DNA of 20,949 nt from an uncultured Bacteroidota bacterium (GCA_946479615.1 CAMLGR010000081.1:1-20949), one strand, 5' to 3'; counted from the stretch's first letter, positions 14,978-20,949 are shown. The notes: a model not told the origin generated them from the letters alone. Program-made: numbers and translations.

Positions 14978-15080
14978 ATAAGAAATAAGAAACAGAGAAA
15001 TAAGGAATAAGGAAGTGAACCTGAATAATAAGGAATGCTTACTTTCTCATTCCTTATTTCTTATTCATTATTCCTTATTA
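14978..15080 (-). repeat. Inverted repeat element G spanning the argG stop and the gap before argC
   Basis: The arm at 15041-15080, read on the minus strand, consists of aataagg, aataatg and aataag words and has no C. The arm at 14978-15015 is its imperfect inverse. The first arm contains the argG stop (15068-15070) and encodes the end of ArgG. The second arm ends about 14 bases before the argC ATG. Similar words recur at 16321-16408 and 20310-20336. Confidence 0.8.
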
Positions 15081-16306
15081 TCACTCTCCGTCTTCACCAA
15101 ATGATACATCATCGTTTGGTTGCCGAATATGCGGCTGAACCCTCTTACATCTGCACCGGTAAAACCGGTATTCATTTCACCATATTTACCAAACTTGCTG
15201 TTCATCAGATCGTATTTGCTTTCGATACCGATCACCTGGAAACGATACGGTTGCAACTGGATGAATACATCGCCTGTTACATTCCGCTGGGTAGTTTCCA
15301 GAAATGCTTCGATGTCGCGCATCACGGGATCGAGGATCTGTCCTTCATGCAGCCAGTTGCCATAGAACTGTGCCAGTTGATCTTTCCAGTTGAGTTGCCA
15401 TTTGGTCAACACGTGTTTTTCCAGCGCATGGTGACCTTTCAATATGATCATGGGAGCTGCTGCTTCAAAACCAACACGTCCTTTGATACCGATGATCGTA
15501 TCGCCGATATGGATATCCCGCCCGATGCCAAATGGACCGGCAATGGTTTGCAGGTATTGAATGGCTTCGGAAGGATGGTTAAAAGGTTTATCGTTTACTT
15601 TTTTCAGTTCTCCTTTTTCGAAATGAAGTTTGACTTCTTCGGCTTCTGTTTTGGTAACCTGTGTAGGCCAGGCTTCTTCCGGTAAAATGCCTTTGGAAGA
15701 AAGTGTTTCTTTACCCCCGACACTGGTTCCCCATAATCCTTTATTGATCGAGTAAGAGGCTTTTTCGAAATTCATTTCCACCCCTTTCTCTTTGAGATAG
15801 TTGATCTCCTGCTCACGGCTTAGTTGCATATCGCGGATAGGAGTGATGATCTCAACACCGGGGATCATGATATGAAAGATCATATCGAAGCGAACCTGGT
15901 CATTACCGGCGCCGGTGCTGCCATGTGCTACAGCATCGGCATTCAATTCACGGGCATGATCGGCAATATGCAATGCCTGGCTTAACCTTTCTGCCGAAAC
16001 ACTCAGCGGGTAGGTATTATTCTTTAACACGTTCCCGTAAATAAGATACTTGATAATGCTGTCGTAATAACTTTTAACCGCGTTAACCGTTTTATGTGAT
16101 TTTACGCCAAGACGGTAAGCATGTTCTTCTATCTGTTTTAATTCTTCAGGAGTAAAGCCTCCGGTATTGACAATGATACTATGTACCTCGTATTGTTTTT
16201 CTTCCGTAAAATATTTTACACAAAATGAAGTGTCAAGACCACCACTGAAACCGAGGACGACTTTGGCACCGGGGAGAAGGGTAGAAGTTGATTCAGGAAT
16301 GCTCAT
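15068..16306 (-). CDS. argG: Argininosuccinate synthase
   Basis: ArgG condenses citrulline with aspartate using ATP. The ATP-pyrophosphatase loop is SGGLDTS (21-27), followed by the usual HGSTGAGNDQVRFD segment (around residue 130) that binds citrulline and aspartate. The length of 412 residues is normal for the Bacteroidota type. The last codons (DNKE) and the stop lie inside repeat element G, so the extreme C-terminus seems to be repeat-derived. It follows the GNAT gene behind element H and precedes argC. Citrulline would come from the ArgE-like deacylation of acylcitrulline. Confidence 0.96.
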   Translation of the reverse strand: MSIPESTSTLLPGAKVVLGFSGGLDTSFCVKYFTEEKQYEVHSIIVNTGGFTPEELKQIEEHAYRLGVKSHKTVNAVKSYYDSIIKYLIYGNVLKNNTYPLSVSAERLSQALHIADHARELNADAVAHGSTGAGNDQVRFDMIFHIMIPGVEIITPIRDMQLSREQEINYLKEKGVEMNFEKASYSINKGLWGTSVGGKETLSSKGILPEEAWPTQVTKTEAEEVKLHFEKGELKKVNDKPFNHPSEAIQYLQTIAGPFGIGRDIHIGDTIIGIKGRVGFEAAAPMIILKGHHALEKHVLTKWQLNWKDQLAQFYGNWLHEGQILDPVMRDIEAFLETTQRNVTGDVFIQLQPYRFQVIGIESKYDLMNSKFGKYGEMNTGFTGADVRGFSRIFGNQTMMYHLVKTESDNKE

Positions 16307-16320
16307 TTTATGGGTTTAAT

Positions 16321-16408
16321 TAGAAGTAAGGAATAAATAATAAGAAATGGGAAAGTAAGCACCACACAGTTTTCAGATTTACTTTCTTATTCCTTATTTC
16401 TCATTCAG
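16321..16408 (-). repeat. Inverted repeat element H between the GNAT gene and argG
   Basis: On the minus strand, tgaatgagaaataaggaat words (16376-16408) follow the GNAT stop, and an imperfect inverse (agtaaggaataaataataag, 16324-16343, continuing to about 16359) ends about 14 bases before the argG start. The word set overlaps that of element G. Confidence 0.75.
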
Positions 16409-16415
16409 GTATAGT

Positions 16416-17120
16416 TTAGAAATGAAATAAATGAAAAAGTGATTTATGCTTACCGCCATTGCCGCCACCATCTTTTTTCAGGAAAGGTTTTAACAGCTTC
16501 CATTTCTTGAAACGGAGCAGGCGCTCAAAGCCTTTTACATTTTCTTCAAAATATTGTTTGGTCTCTTCAGGTTTGTAATGATCTTTCGGATCGTAGAGCA
16601 TAGCCGTGCACATACAGTTCTTGCGCTCCTTGCTCATCAGGATCTCGTAGTTCACACAGCTTTTACAACCGGCCCAGAAATCTTCGTCCTGGGTGAGTTC
16701 GGAATAGGTTACAGGTTCATAGCCGAGATCGGAGTTGATCTTCATAACGGCGAGCCCGGTAGTCAGTCCGAATATTTTTGCCTCGGGATATTTTTGCCGG
16801 GAGAGATCGAATATTTTTTGTTTGATGGATTTGGCGATACCGCTTTTCCGGAAAGCAGGCGAAACGATCAGGCCGCTGTTGGCCACGTATTCACCATGGC
16901 TCCAGGTTTCGATATAGCAGAAACCCACCCAGGTGCCATCGGGCATTAAGGCAATCACAGCTTTGCCCTCGTCGATCTTTTGTTCGATATAGGAAGGGCT
17001 GCGTTTGGCGATACCCGTTCCCCGGGCAGCTGCAGATGCTTCCATTTCATCCGTGATGATGGTTGAATATTTCTTATCATCCGGGGCGGCTACCCTAACG
17101 ATAATTTGTTGATTGTCCAC
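16416..17120 (-). CDS. GNAT-family N-acyltransferase, ArgA-like, with C-terminal cysteine cluster
   Basis: As the only acyltransferase in an otherwise complete cluster, it is probably the enzyme that acylates glutamate to open the pathway. The GNAT core is at about 5-135, with the acyl-CoA pyrophosphate loop FRKSGIAKSI (Arg91, Gly94) after the beta-4 strand YVANSGLIVSPA. A C-terminal extension holds Cys152, Cys155, Cys169 and Cys171 (CKSC then NCMC), which could bind a metal or respond to redox state; that is inference. The tail beyond about 205 is Lys/Gly-rich and ends in SLFHLFHF. I recall similar GNAT proteins beside arg genes in other Bacteroidota. Acetyl-CoA or succinyl-CoA use is not decided by this sequence; Val90 in ArgF' favours succinyl. 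Confidence 0.82.
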   Translation of the reverse strand: MDNQQIIVRVAAPDDKKYSTIITDEMEASAAARGTGIAKRSPSYIEQKIDEGKAVIALMPDGTWVGFCYIETWSHGEYVANSGLIVSPAFRKSGIAKSIKQKIFDLSRQKYPEAKIFGLTTGLAVMKINSDLGYEPVTYSELTQDEDFWAGCKSCVNYEILMSKERKNCMCTAMLYDPKDHYKPEETKQYFEENVKGFERLLRFKKWKLLKPFLKKDGGGNGGKHKSLFHLFHF

Positions 17121-17148
17121 GATTGAAAAAAGTTATTAATTGTGCGGA

Positions 17149-17301
17149 TCACCAGTCCTGAAGTTGTTTGTTGTAGGGATGCTTCACTGACAGGGACCAG
17201 GGTGAAAGGTTCGTCCTGTCAGCATTCAGGTTGACGTCGCGGGCGGGAAAAAGTAAATACATCATACCCAACAGCATACACCCCGCTTGTAATGGGCGCA
17301 T
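17149..17301 (-). CDS. Candidate 50-residue ORF at the head of the arginine cluster
   Basis: An ATG at 17299-17301 opens a 50-codon frame ending TGA at 17149-17151, 28 bases before the GNAT ATG and on the same strand. It begins MRPLQAGCMLLGMMYLLF, a short basic then hydrophobic start like a signal or membrane segment, and continues to a polar end (SVKHPYNKQLQDW). Arginine codons occur only singly (positions 2, 21, 29), so it does not look like a classic arginine attenuator peptide. I do not recognise it, and so short a frame could arise by chance. Without it, the 305-base divergent region 17121-17425 would hold only promoter-like motifs. Confidence 0.35.
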   Translation of the reverse strand: MRPLQAGCMLLGMMYLLFPARDVNLNADRTNLSPWSLSVKHPYNKQLQDW

Positions 17302-17368
17302 GGAAGGCAAATTGCTTAGTATGTGTCAAAATATTACTCACGTTTACAAACAAATTGTAAATTGAATA

Positions 17369-17394
17369 CAAATGTATAATAATAATCGGTTCAA
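17369..17394 (-). promoter_or_regulatory. Possible promoter of the arginine cluster
   Basis: On the minus strand, TACATTTG (17369-17376) matches TAnnTTTG exactly, and a TTG (17392-17394) lies 15 bases upstream, slightly short of the usual spacing. It would start a leader of about 60 bases before the candidate small ORF, or about 240 bases before the GNAT gene. A half-site resembling an ARG box (tgaat) is nearby but lacks a partner. Confidence 0.4.
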
Positions 17395-17425
17395 CATCAT
17401 AAATTTTTTGTTATAAATACCCGTA

Positions 17426-17827
17426 ATGGATATACAAAAACCGGTCCCTGAATCCCGTGTTTCAGGACTTAGAAAATTTTTCCGCCTGTTTGCAGCGATC
17501 CTTCTGCTTGCTGCCATTATTTTGGTTTACTGGAAGTATTTTTTTGTATTTGGGGAAGGTGTCAAATCCGGGCATTTGAATTATGCGGTGCGGAAAGGAA
17601 ATGTTTTCAAGACGTATGAAGGCAAACTGATCCAGCAAGGCTTCAAAGGCAGTCTTCAGTCATACGAATTTGAGTTTTCGATAAAAAACAAACGGGTGTT
17701 TGAAATACTTGAGAAGAACAGTGGTAAAAAATTTGATCTTCATTACCGGGAATATCATGGTGTAATTCCGTGGAGAGGTAATACGGTGTTTGTGGTGGAT
17801 AGCATATTGTCGATGTCGGAAGAGTGA
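17426..17827 (+). CDS. Small single-pass membrane protein of unknown function
   Basis: I recognise the pattern as a conserved Bacteroidota hypothetical but know no function. In 133 residues there is a cytoplasmic N-tail, one membrane helix (about 19-40, rich in Leu/Ala/Ile), and an extracytoplasmic domain of about 85 residues with predicted strands around GHLNYAVRKGNVFKTYEGKLIQ and SYEFEFSI, then LHYREYHGVIPWRG and FVVDSILS. The start is the first ATG after an AT-rich divergent region. It converges on the RsmI-like gene across hairpin element I. No catalytic motif is evident. Confidence 0.75.
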   Translation: MDIQKPVPESRVSGLRKFFRLFAAILLLAAIILVYWKYFFVFGEGVKSGHLNYAVRKGNVFKTYEGKLIQQGFKGSLQSYEFEFSIKNKRVFEILEKNSGKKFDLHYREYHGVIPWRGNTVFVVDSILSMSEE

Positions 17828-17849
17828 GGAATGGAGGGTGTTTTCAGCG

Positions 17850-17994
17850 GGAAGAATGGAACAGGGATAGAAGTGGATGGACGGATGTATCATGGATTTT
17901 TTATGAAATTCCGGCAAGCAAATGACCTTTATAATAAAAGATGTAAATCCACTTATTATCCGCCCATCCACTTCTATCCGTGTTCTATTCTTCC
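17850..17994. repeat. Inverted repeat element I between convergent genes
   Basis: The 37-base arms (17850-17886 and 17958-17994) pair at 34 of 37 positions: ggaagaat-type start, then gatagaagtggatgg. The spacer is 71 bases, in which I see no gene. The element begins about 22 bases after the stop of the + gene and ends about 23 bases from the stop of the - gene. Confidence 0.9.
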
Positions 17995-18017
17995 TCCGGT
18001 CAACCTTTTCCCCTCCA

Positions 18018-18713
18018 TCATCCCAGCAGCAGGAATATCGCCGGGCGTTTATGCAGATCGACCTTTTCTTTTCTCCAGTCCGCGATAGTCTTTGTTTTGA
18101 TCCATTCTTTTTCACCGGTCAGGTCAGCCGCCAGGCATAAGAGGGTAGATGGCTTACATGTTTTCAGCAATGCTTCTACCAACTGATTATTACGGTAAGG
18201 GGTTTCTATGAATATCTGTGTACAATTCCTTTTCTGTGATTCATTTTCCAGTTCCTTTATATTTCTTATACGTTCCTGGTTATCGATCGGCAGGTATCCT
18301 GCAAACCGGAACTGCTGACCATTCATACCACTTGCCATCAGCGCCAGTAAAATGGAACTCGGTCCTACCAGTGGTTTGATGGCAATATTCATTTCCTGTG
18401 CGGCAGCAATCAATAATTGGCCTGGATCGGCAATGCCGGGACAACCAGCTTCGCTGATAATACCGATATTTTTTCCTTCTTTTAATTTTTGCCGGAAACT
18501 GTTCATAACCTCTGTTTCGGCTTTATGGATCGTGAACCATTCATAATTATCGATCACCATTTCTTTCCAGATGGTTTTAAGAAAACGCCGGGCCGTCCGT
18601 TCATTTTCTACAAAGAAGACGGTGCAATCCTTTACTGCACCGGTGATATAAAGAGGGAGTGCATCGGTTCCTTTTTCATCCAGCACAGTGGGCACCAGGT
18701 ACACAGTTGGCAT
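18018..18713 (-). CDS. Short RsmI-like SAM-dependent methyltransferase
   Basis: The fold is that of the tetrapyrrole-methylase/RsmI family. RsmI 2'-O-methylates C1402 of 16S rRNA. Signatures are YLVPTVL (5-11), SEAGCPGIADPG (87-98; canonical RsmI reads SDAGTPGISDPG), GPSSILLALMASG (117-129) and FIETPYRN. At 231 residues it lacks the C-terminal region of canonical RsmI (about 280-290), and the Asp-to-Glu and Thr-to-Cys changes in the SAM loop mark it as a divergent paralog. Its substrate is therefore uncertain. It starts 4 bases after the EI24-like gene ends, so the two are probably cotranscribed. Confidence 0.82.
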   Translation of the reverse strand: MPTVYLVPTVLDEKGTDALPLYITGAVKDCTVFFVENERTARRFLKTIWKEMVIDNYEWFTIHKAETEVMNSFRQKLKEGKNIGIISEAGCPGIADPGQLLIAAAQEMNIAIKPLVGPSSILLALMASGMNGQQFRFAGYLPIDNQERIRNIKELENESQKRNCTQIFIETPYRNNQLVEALLKTCKPSTLLCLAADLTGEKEWIKTKTIADWRKEKVDLHKRPAIFLLLG

Positions 18714-18717
18714 ACGA

Positions 18718-19461
18718 TTATTTTTTTACCTGGTTTACCGTCAGGGTAGCGGCAATGATAGCATAAGCCGGTGCGAAGATGATGACCAGGTGCATGAGAT
18801 AAAATAAAACCCCGTTACCAATAGCCAATCCTTTGTGACGGGCTATGAATTGTGTGCTTTCTGCAGGCGTATAGTTATTGCGGGCCAATCCATAGTCAAG
18901 CATGGAAAAACCATAGTAATAGCATTCAACGAACAGAACGATCAGCGGTGTGATCCAGCCGATGACGGGGACGAGTGATAATATAATAAGCGCGACGAGG
19001 TAAACCGTTTGCCAGCCGCAGTTACGCAGCGCCATCCATATACCACGGGCTGCTTCCTGGCGGATGCCCTTCCAATTGCGGATGGTTTCATTTCCTTCGA
19101 TAATTGCTTCGGTCTTGCGGCTCAGGTATGCAAAAAGCGGTGAGCCGATGATCAGGCAGATATATTTGAAAAAAGAGAAATAGAAAAGAAGAAGGGTTAG
19201 CCAGAATATAATACCGGCAAAGGTGAACAGGAATCCAAGCAGGCTGTTCTGGAATTTCTGTGTCCAGTCGCCCACATGCAGGATATAGGTAACATATTCA
19301 ATAACCGATGTAGCGGAACGGCCAAAAAAATACATGGCAGCAATAAACAACGCCGTATAAATAAGACCCGGGATCAACACCCATTTCCAGAGCTTATGTT
19401 GCGTAATGAAACGATGAGCTTGTCCCCAGGATTGGATTGTTATTACGATTTCTTTGAGCAA
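18718..19461 (-). CDS. EI24/CysZ-like integral membrane protein
   Basis: 247 residues with several hydrophobic helices (about 27-48, 75-110, 150-185 and 215-240), a central loop with SPLFAYLSRKTEAII, and the segment YYYGFSMLDYGLAR typical of EI24-domain proteins. CysZ members of this family import sulfate; other members have no assigned substrate, so the role is uncertain. The frame appears to start with TTG (19459-19461), giving (M)LKEIVITIQSWGQAHRFI, which matches the usual N-terminus of this group; the first internal ATG is too far in to keep the first helix. It lies upstream of, and 4 bases from, the RsmI-like gene, and is divergent from the glycosylase gene. A 6-bp GC stem (cgggct/agcccg, 19494-19520) lies in that divergent region. 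Confidence 0.82.
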   Translation of the reverse strand: MLKEIVITIQSWGQAHRFITQHKLWKWVLIPGLIYTALFIAAMYFFGRSATSVIEYVTYILHVGDWTQKFQNSLLGFLFTFAGIIFWLTLLLFYFSFFKYICLIIGSPLFAYLSRKTEAIIEGNETIRNWKGIRQEAARGIWMALRNCGWQTVYLVALIILSLVPVIGWITPLIVLFVECYYYGFSMLDYGLARNNYTPAESTQFIARHKGLAIGNGVLFYLMHLVIIFAPAYAIIAATLTVNQVKK

Positions 19462-19581
19462 GGCCTAATTTTGATCGGTAAATATAAGGAAGTCGGGCTA
19501 TAATTGCAGTAGACAGCCCGGTAGCCGGCAATCATTCAGCAGCCGGTTTTATTATGAAACATTGAATACTCATAGATAGAA

Positions 19582-20187
19582 ATGAAAAAGCTGGCACTGG
19601 CATTTTATCAGCGGGAGAATGTACTGGAGATTTCCAGGGAGCTGATGGGAAAGATATTGGTGACAACCTGGAACGGTATTGTTACTTCGGGACGGATTGT
19701 AGAATGTGAGGCATATGCAGGCGTCATCGATAAGGCATCGCATGCCTATGGCGACAGGAGGACTAAACGCACCGAAATCATATATGCCAAAGGTGGAGTA
19801 GCCTATGTGTATCTCTGCTATGGCATTCACCAGATGTTTAATATCGTCACCAATGCAAAAAATACACCGCATGCGATTCTTGTACGTGCACTAGAACCTG
19901 TCAAAGGAGTGGATGAAATGCTGAAGCGTACCGCGAAAGAGAAATTGGATAACTCTCTCACCCGCGGGCCAGGCAATGTGTGCAAAGCATTAGGCATTTA
20001 TACTTTTCATACCGGGACGGTATTGAATGGGAAAGAAATTTTCATAGCCGATGATGGATTTGTTTATGCTGATAAAGAAATTGCTACCTCTCCCCGGATC
20101 GGTGTTGATTATGCAGGTAAGGATGCTTTATTGCCATACCGGTTTTATGTGAAAGGAAATGCGTTTGTGAGTGGGAAACCAAGGTAA
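19582..20187 (+). CDS. mpg: 3-methyladenine/alkyladenine DNA glycosylase (AAG/MPG family)
   Basis: Members of this family flip out and excise alkylated or deaminated purines, starting base-excision repair. The 201 residues include VECEAYAG with the catalytic Glu43, SHAYGDRRTKR, the strand GVAYVYLCYGIHQMFNIVT, RGPGNVCKALGI and PRIGVDYAG, all family hallmarks. The length is typical. The start at 19582 is the only ATG that keeps the N-terminal strand, in a divergent region with no repeat element. It converges on the DUF5686-like gene, with element J directly after its stop. No adjacent DNA-repair partner is present. Confidence 0.94.
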   Translation: MKKLALAFYQRENVLEISRELMGKILVTTWNGIVTSGRIVECEAYAGVIDKASHAYGDRRTKRTEIIYAKGGVAYVYLCYGIHQMFNIVTNAKNTPHAILVRALEPVKGVDEMLKRTAKEKLDNSLTRGPGNVCKALGIYTFHTGTVLNGKEIFIADDGFVYADKEIATSPRIGVDYAGKDALLPYRFYVKGNAFVSGKPR

Positions 20188-20193
20188 AAAATA

Positions 20194-20294
20194 AATGTAA
20201 AATCTAAAATGTCCAATCCAGAATGTAAAACGGAGGTCATTCCGGAATGATTCCCCGTTTTACATTCTGGATTTTATATTCTACATTTTACATT
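20194..20294. repeat. Long inverted repeat element J downstream of mpg
   Basis: The 40-base arms (20194-20233 and 20254/5-20294) pair at about 35 of 40 positions and are built from aatgtaaaa words. In the centre is a perfect 14-base palindrome (tcattccggaatga, 20237-20250), so nearly the whole 101 bases can fold back. It begins 6 bases after the mpg stop. Confidence 0.9.
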
Positions 20295-20309
20295 ACTTTT
20301 TTGTTCCTC

Positions 20310-20336
20310 ATTCCTTATTTATTATTCCTTATTTTT
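20310..20336. repeat. Unpaired arm with element G/H words
   Basis: attccttatttattattcc and flanking bases repeat the words of the right arms of elements G (15041-15080) and H (16376-16408). No inverse arm is seen nearby. Confidence 0.6.
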
Positions 20337-20353
20337 CCATCCGTCTTTGTATC

Positions 20354-20566
20354 TTGAAAACAAAAACCTTCTTGCCAGCGATCTCCAAACAACAACTGCG
20401 GTTTATTGCCTTATTATCCGGTCTTGTCGTTACCGCCCTGATTTATGTATTCAACCCGTTTGGTGTAGATGCGGCTGCTGTAAAAGTGCTGGCTATTTAC
20501 AACAGCACAGGCGTAAACCTGTTTTGCCTGGCATCATTGCAGCACTGCAAACTTTACAGGTTTTAA
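20354..20566 (+). pseudogene. Possible decayed start of a membrane-protein gene
   Basis: From a TTG at 20354 a 70-codon frame runs to TAA. The first 45 or so residues look like real protein (a basic start, a helix IALLSGLVVTALIYVF, then GVDAAAVKVLAI), faintly like the beginning of SLC13-type anion transporters. After STGVNL the frame turns into an unconvincing Cys/His-rich end, while a neighbouring frame reads hydrophobic (VLPGIIAALQTLQVL) and then also stops. That suggests a truncated, frame-disrupted remnant, or a chance ORF. The next gene converges on it at 20613. Apart from this and the repeats, the 425 bases from 20188 to 20612 hold only a small 7-bp hairpin (ggtcagc/gctgacc, 20570-20588). 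Confidence 0.3.
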
Positions 20567-20612
20567 CCTGGTCAGCCATCAGCTGACCGCTGATACCTGA
20601 CTGCCGACAGCC

Positions 20613-20949
20613 CTAAAACACCACCCTGAAACTACCGAATATTCCAAAACGTTCAAATGTTTTATCAGGTAACGGGCGGGGTAATACCTTCCAGATAAAA
20701 TCAAGCCTGAAAATTTTGAAAATATTATCTACACCAGTTCCTATTTCAAGATATGGCTTTCCATCAAGTGTTTTAAAAGAGTGTCCGTTATTATCAGTAT
20801 TATAATCTTTATTAGCCTGGCTTAGTCCGCTCCACATGATTTTAGCTCCCCAAAATTGCCTGAATTTAAGCATTCTTGTAAGTGGGATAAACCTGAATAC
20901 GCCATTACCTATATTATGCTCTACATTTATGCCCGAATACCAGTCTGCC
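20613..20949 (-). CDS. Outer-membrane beta-barrel protein, DUF5686-like, C-terminal part
   Basis: The frame is open to the right edge of the window and ends with TAA at 20613-20615, giving about 111 residues. It reads as the last strands of a barrel: ADWYSGINVEHNIGNG, FIPLTRMLKFRQFWGAK, LEIGTGVDNIFKIFRLDFIW, and ends FGIFGSFRVVF with a terminal Phe, as in outer-membrane barrels recognised by BamA. The combination matches my memory of Bacteroidota DUF5686 / carboxypeptidase-regulatory-like proteins, whose function is poorly known. The methionine at 20871-20873 is internal, because the frame continues upstream with barrel-like sequence. It converges on mpg. Confidence 0.75.
   Translation of the reverse strand, partial: ADWYSGINVEHNIGNGVFRFIPLTRMLKFRQFWGAKIMWSGLSQANKDYNTDNNGHSFKTLDGKPYLEIGTGVDNIFKIFRLDFIWKVLPRPLPDKTFERFGIFGSFRVVF

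Noticed and set aside
17149..17301. Arginine attenuator leader peptide
   Set aside because: The candidate ORF has only three scattered arginine codons and I saw no terminator/antiterminator pair after it.
17361..17380. ARG box (ArgR operator) before the arginine cluster
   Set aside because: Only one tgaat half-site is visible, with no properly spaced inverted partner, and no argR gene is in the window.

Overview
The window looks like a chromosomal segment of a Bacteroidota bacterium, most likely Chitinophagaceae or a close relative. The basis is a type IX secretion protein (PorV), a DUF4292 lipoprotein, degenerate EnvC-type LytM proteins, a BshA bacillithiol enzyme, a DUF5686-type outer-membrane protein, the acylornithine (ArgF') route to arginine, TAnnTTTG promoter-like motifs, and little Shine-Dalgarno signal. 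This assignment comes from recognising families by eye, not from a database search.

Layout. 1-5143 (+): the 3' end of porV, ispF (isoprenoid precursors), dut (dUTPase), a DUF4292 lipoprotein, and two tandem EnvC-like proteins with degenerate LytM domains. 5225-6343 (-): bshA. 6468-7826 (+): a secreted M28 metallopeptidase. 7952-17120 (-): a complete arginine cluster, in transcription order GNAT acyltransferase, argG, argC, argD, a small membrane protein of unknown function, argF', argB, argE-like, argH. A 50-codon ORF (17149-17301) may lie ahead of it. 17426-17827 (+): a small single-pass membrane protein. 18018-19461 (-): an EI24/CysZ-like membrane protein and a short RsmI-like methyltransferase. 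19582-20187 (+): an alkyladenine-type DNA glycosylase. The window ends with a probable decayed ORF and the C-terminus of a DUF5686-like outer-membrane barrel (-).

Arginine genes. Together they cover glutamate to arginine by the linear N-acyl route: acylation (GNAT), kinase (ArgB), reductase (ArgC), transaminase (ArgD), acylornithine transcarbamylase (ArgF'), deacylation of acylcitrulline (ArgE-like), then ArgG and ArgH. ArgF' has Val at position 90, the residue known to separate acetyl- from succinyl-ornithine enzymes. This points to succinylated intermediates, as in Bacteroides fragilis.

The most unusual signal is between the genes. Nearly every gap that follows a stop codon holds a long imperfect inverted repeat whose arms are built from short, internally repetitive words (ctatgtg, gtgaatg, gaataag, gaattat, aatgtaaaa and others). 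All four convergent junctions have one, and so do most codirectional gaps. None was seen at the three divergent start regions. Read in the direction of the upstream gene, the first arm tends to be C-poor and rich in stop triplets, and in two genes the stop codon lies inside the repeat. At least two word families recur in the window (A and B), and the loop of family A is also conserved. These elements divide the arginine cluster into short segments.
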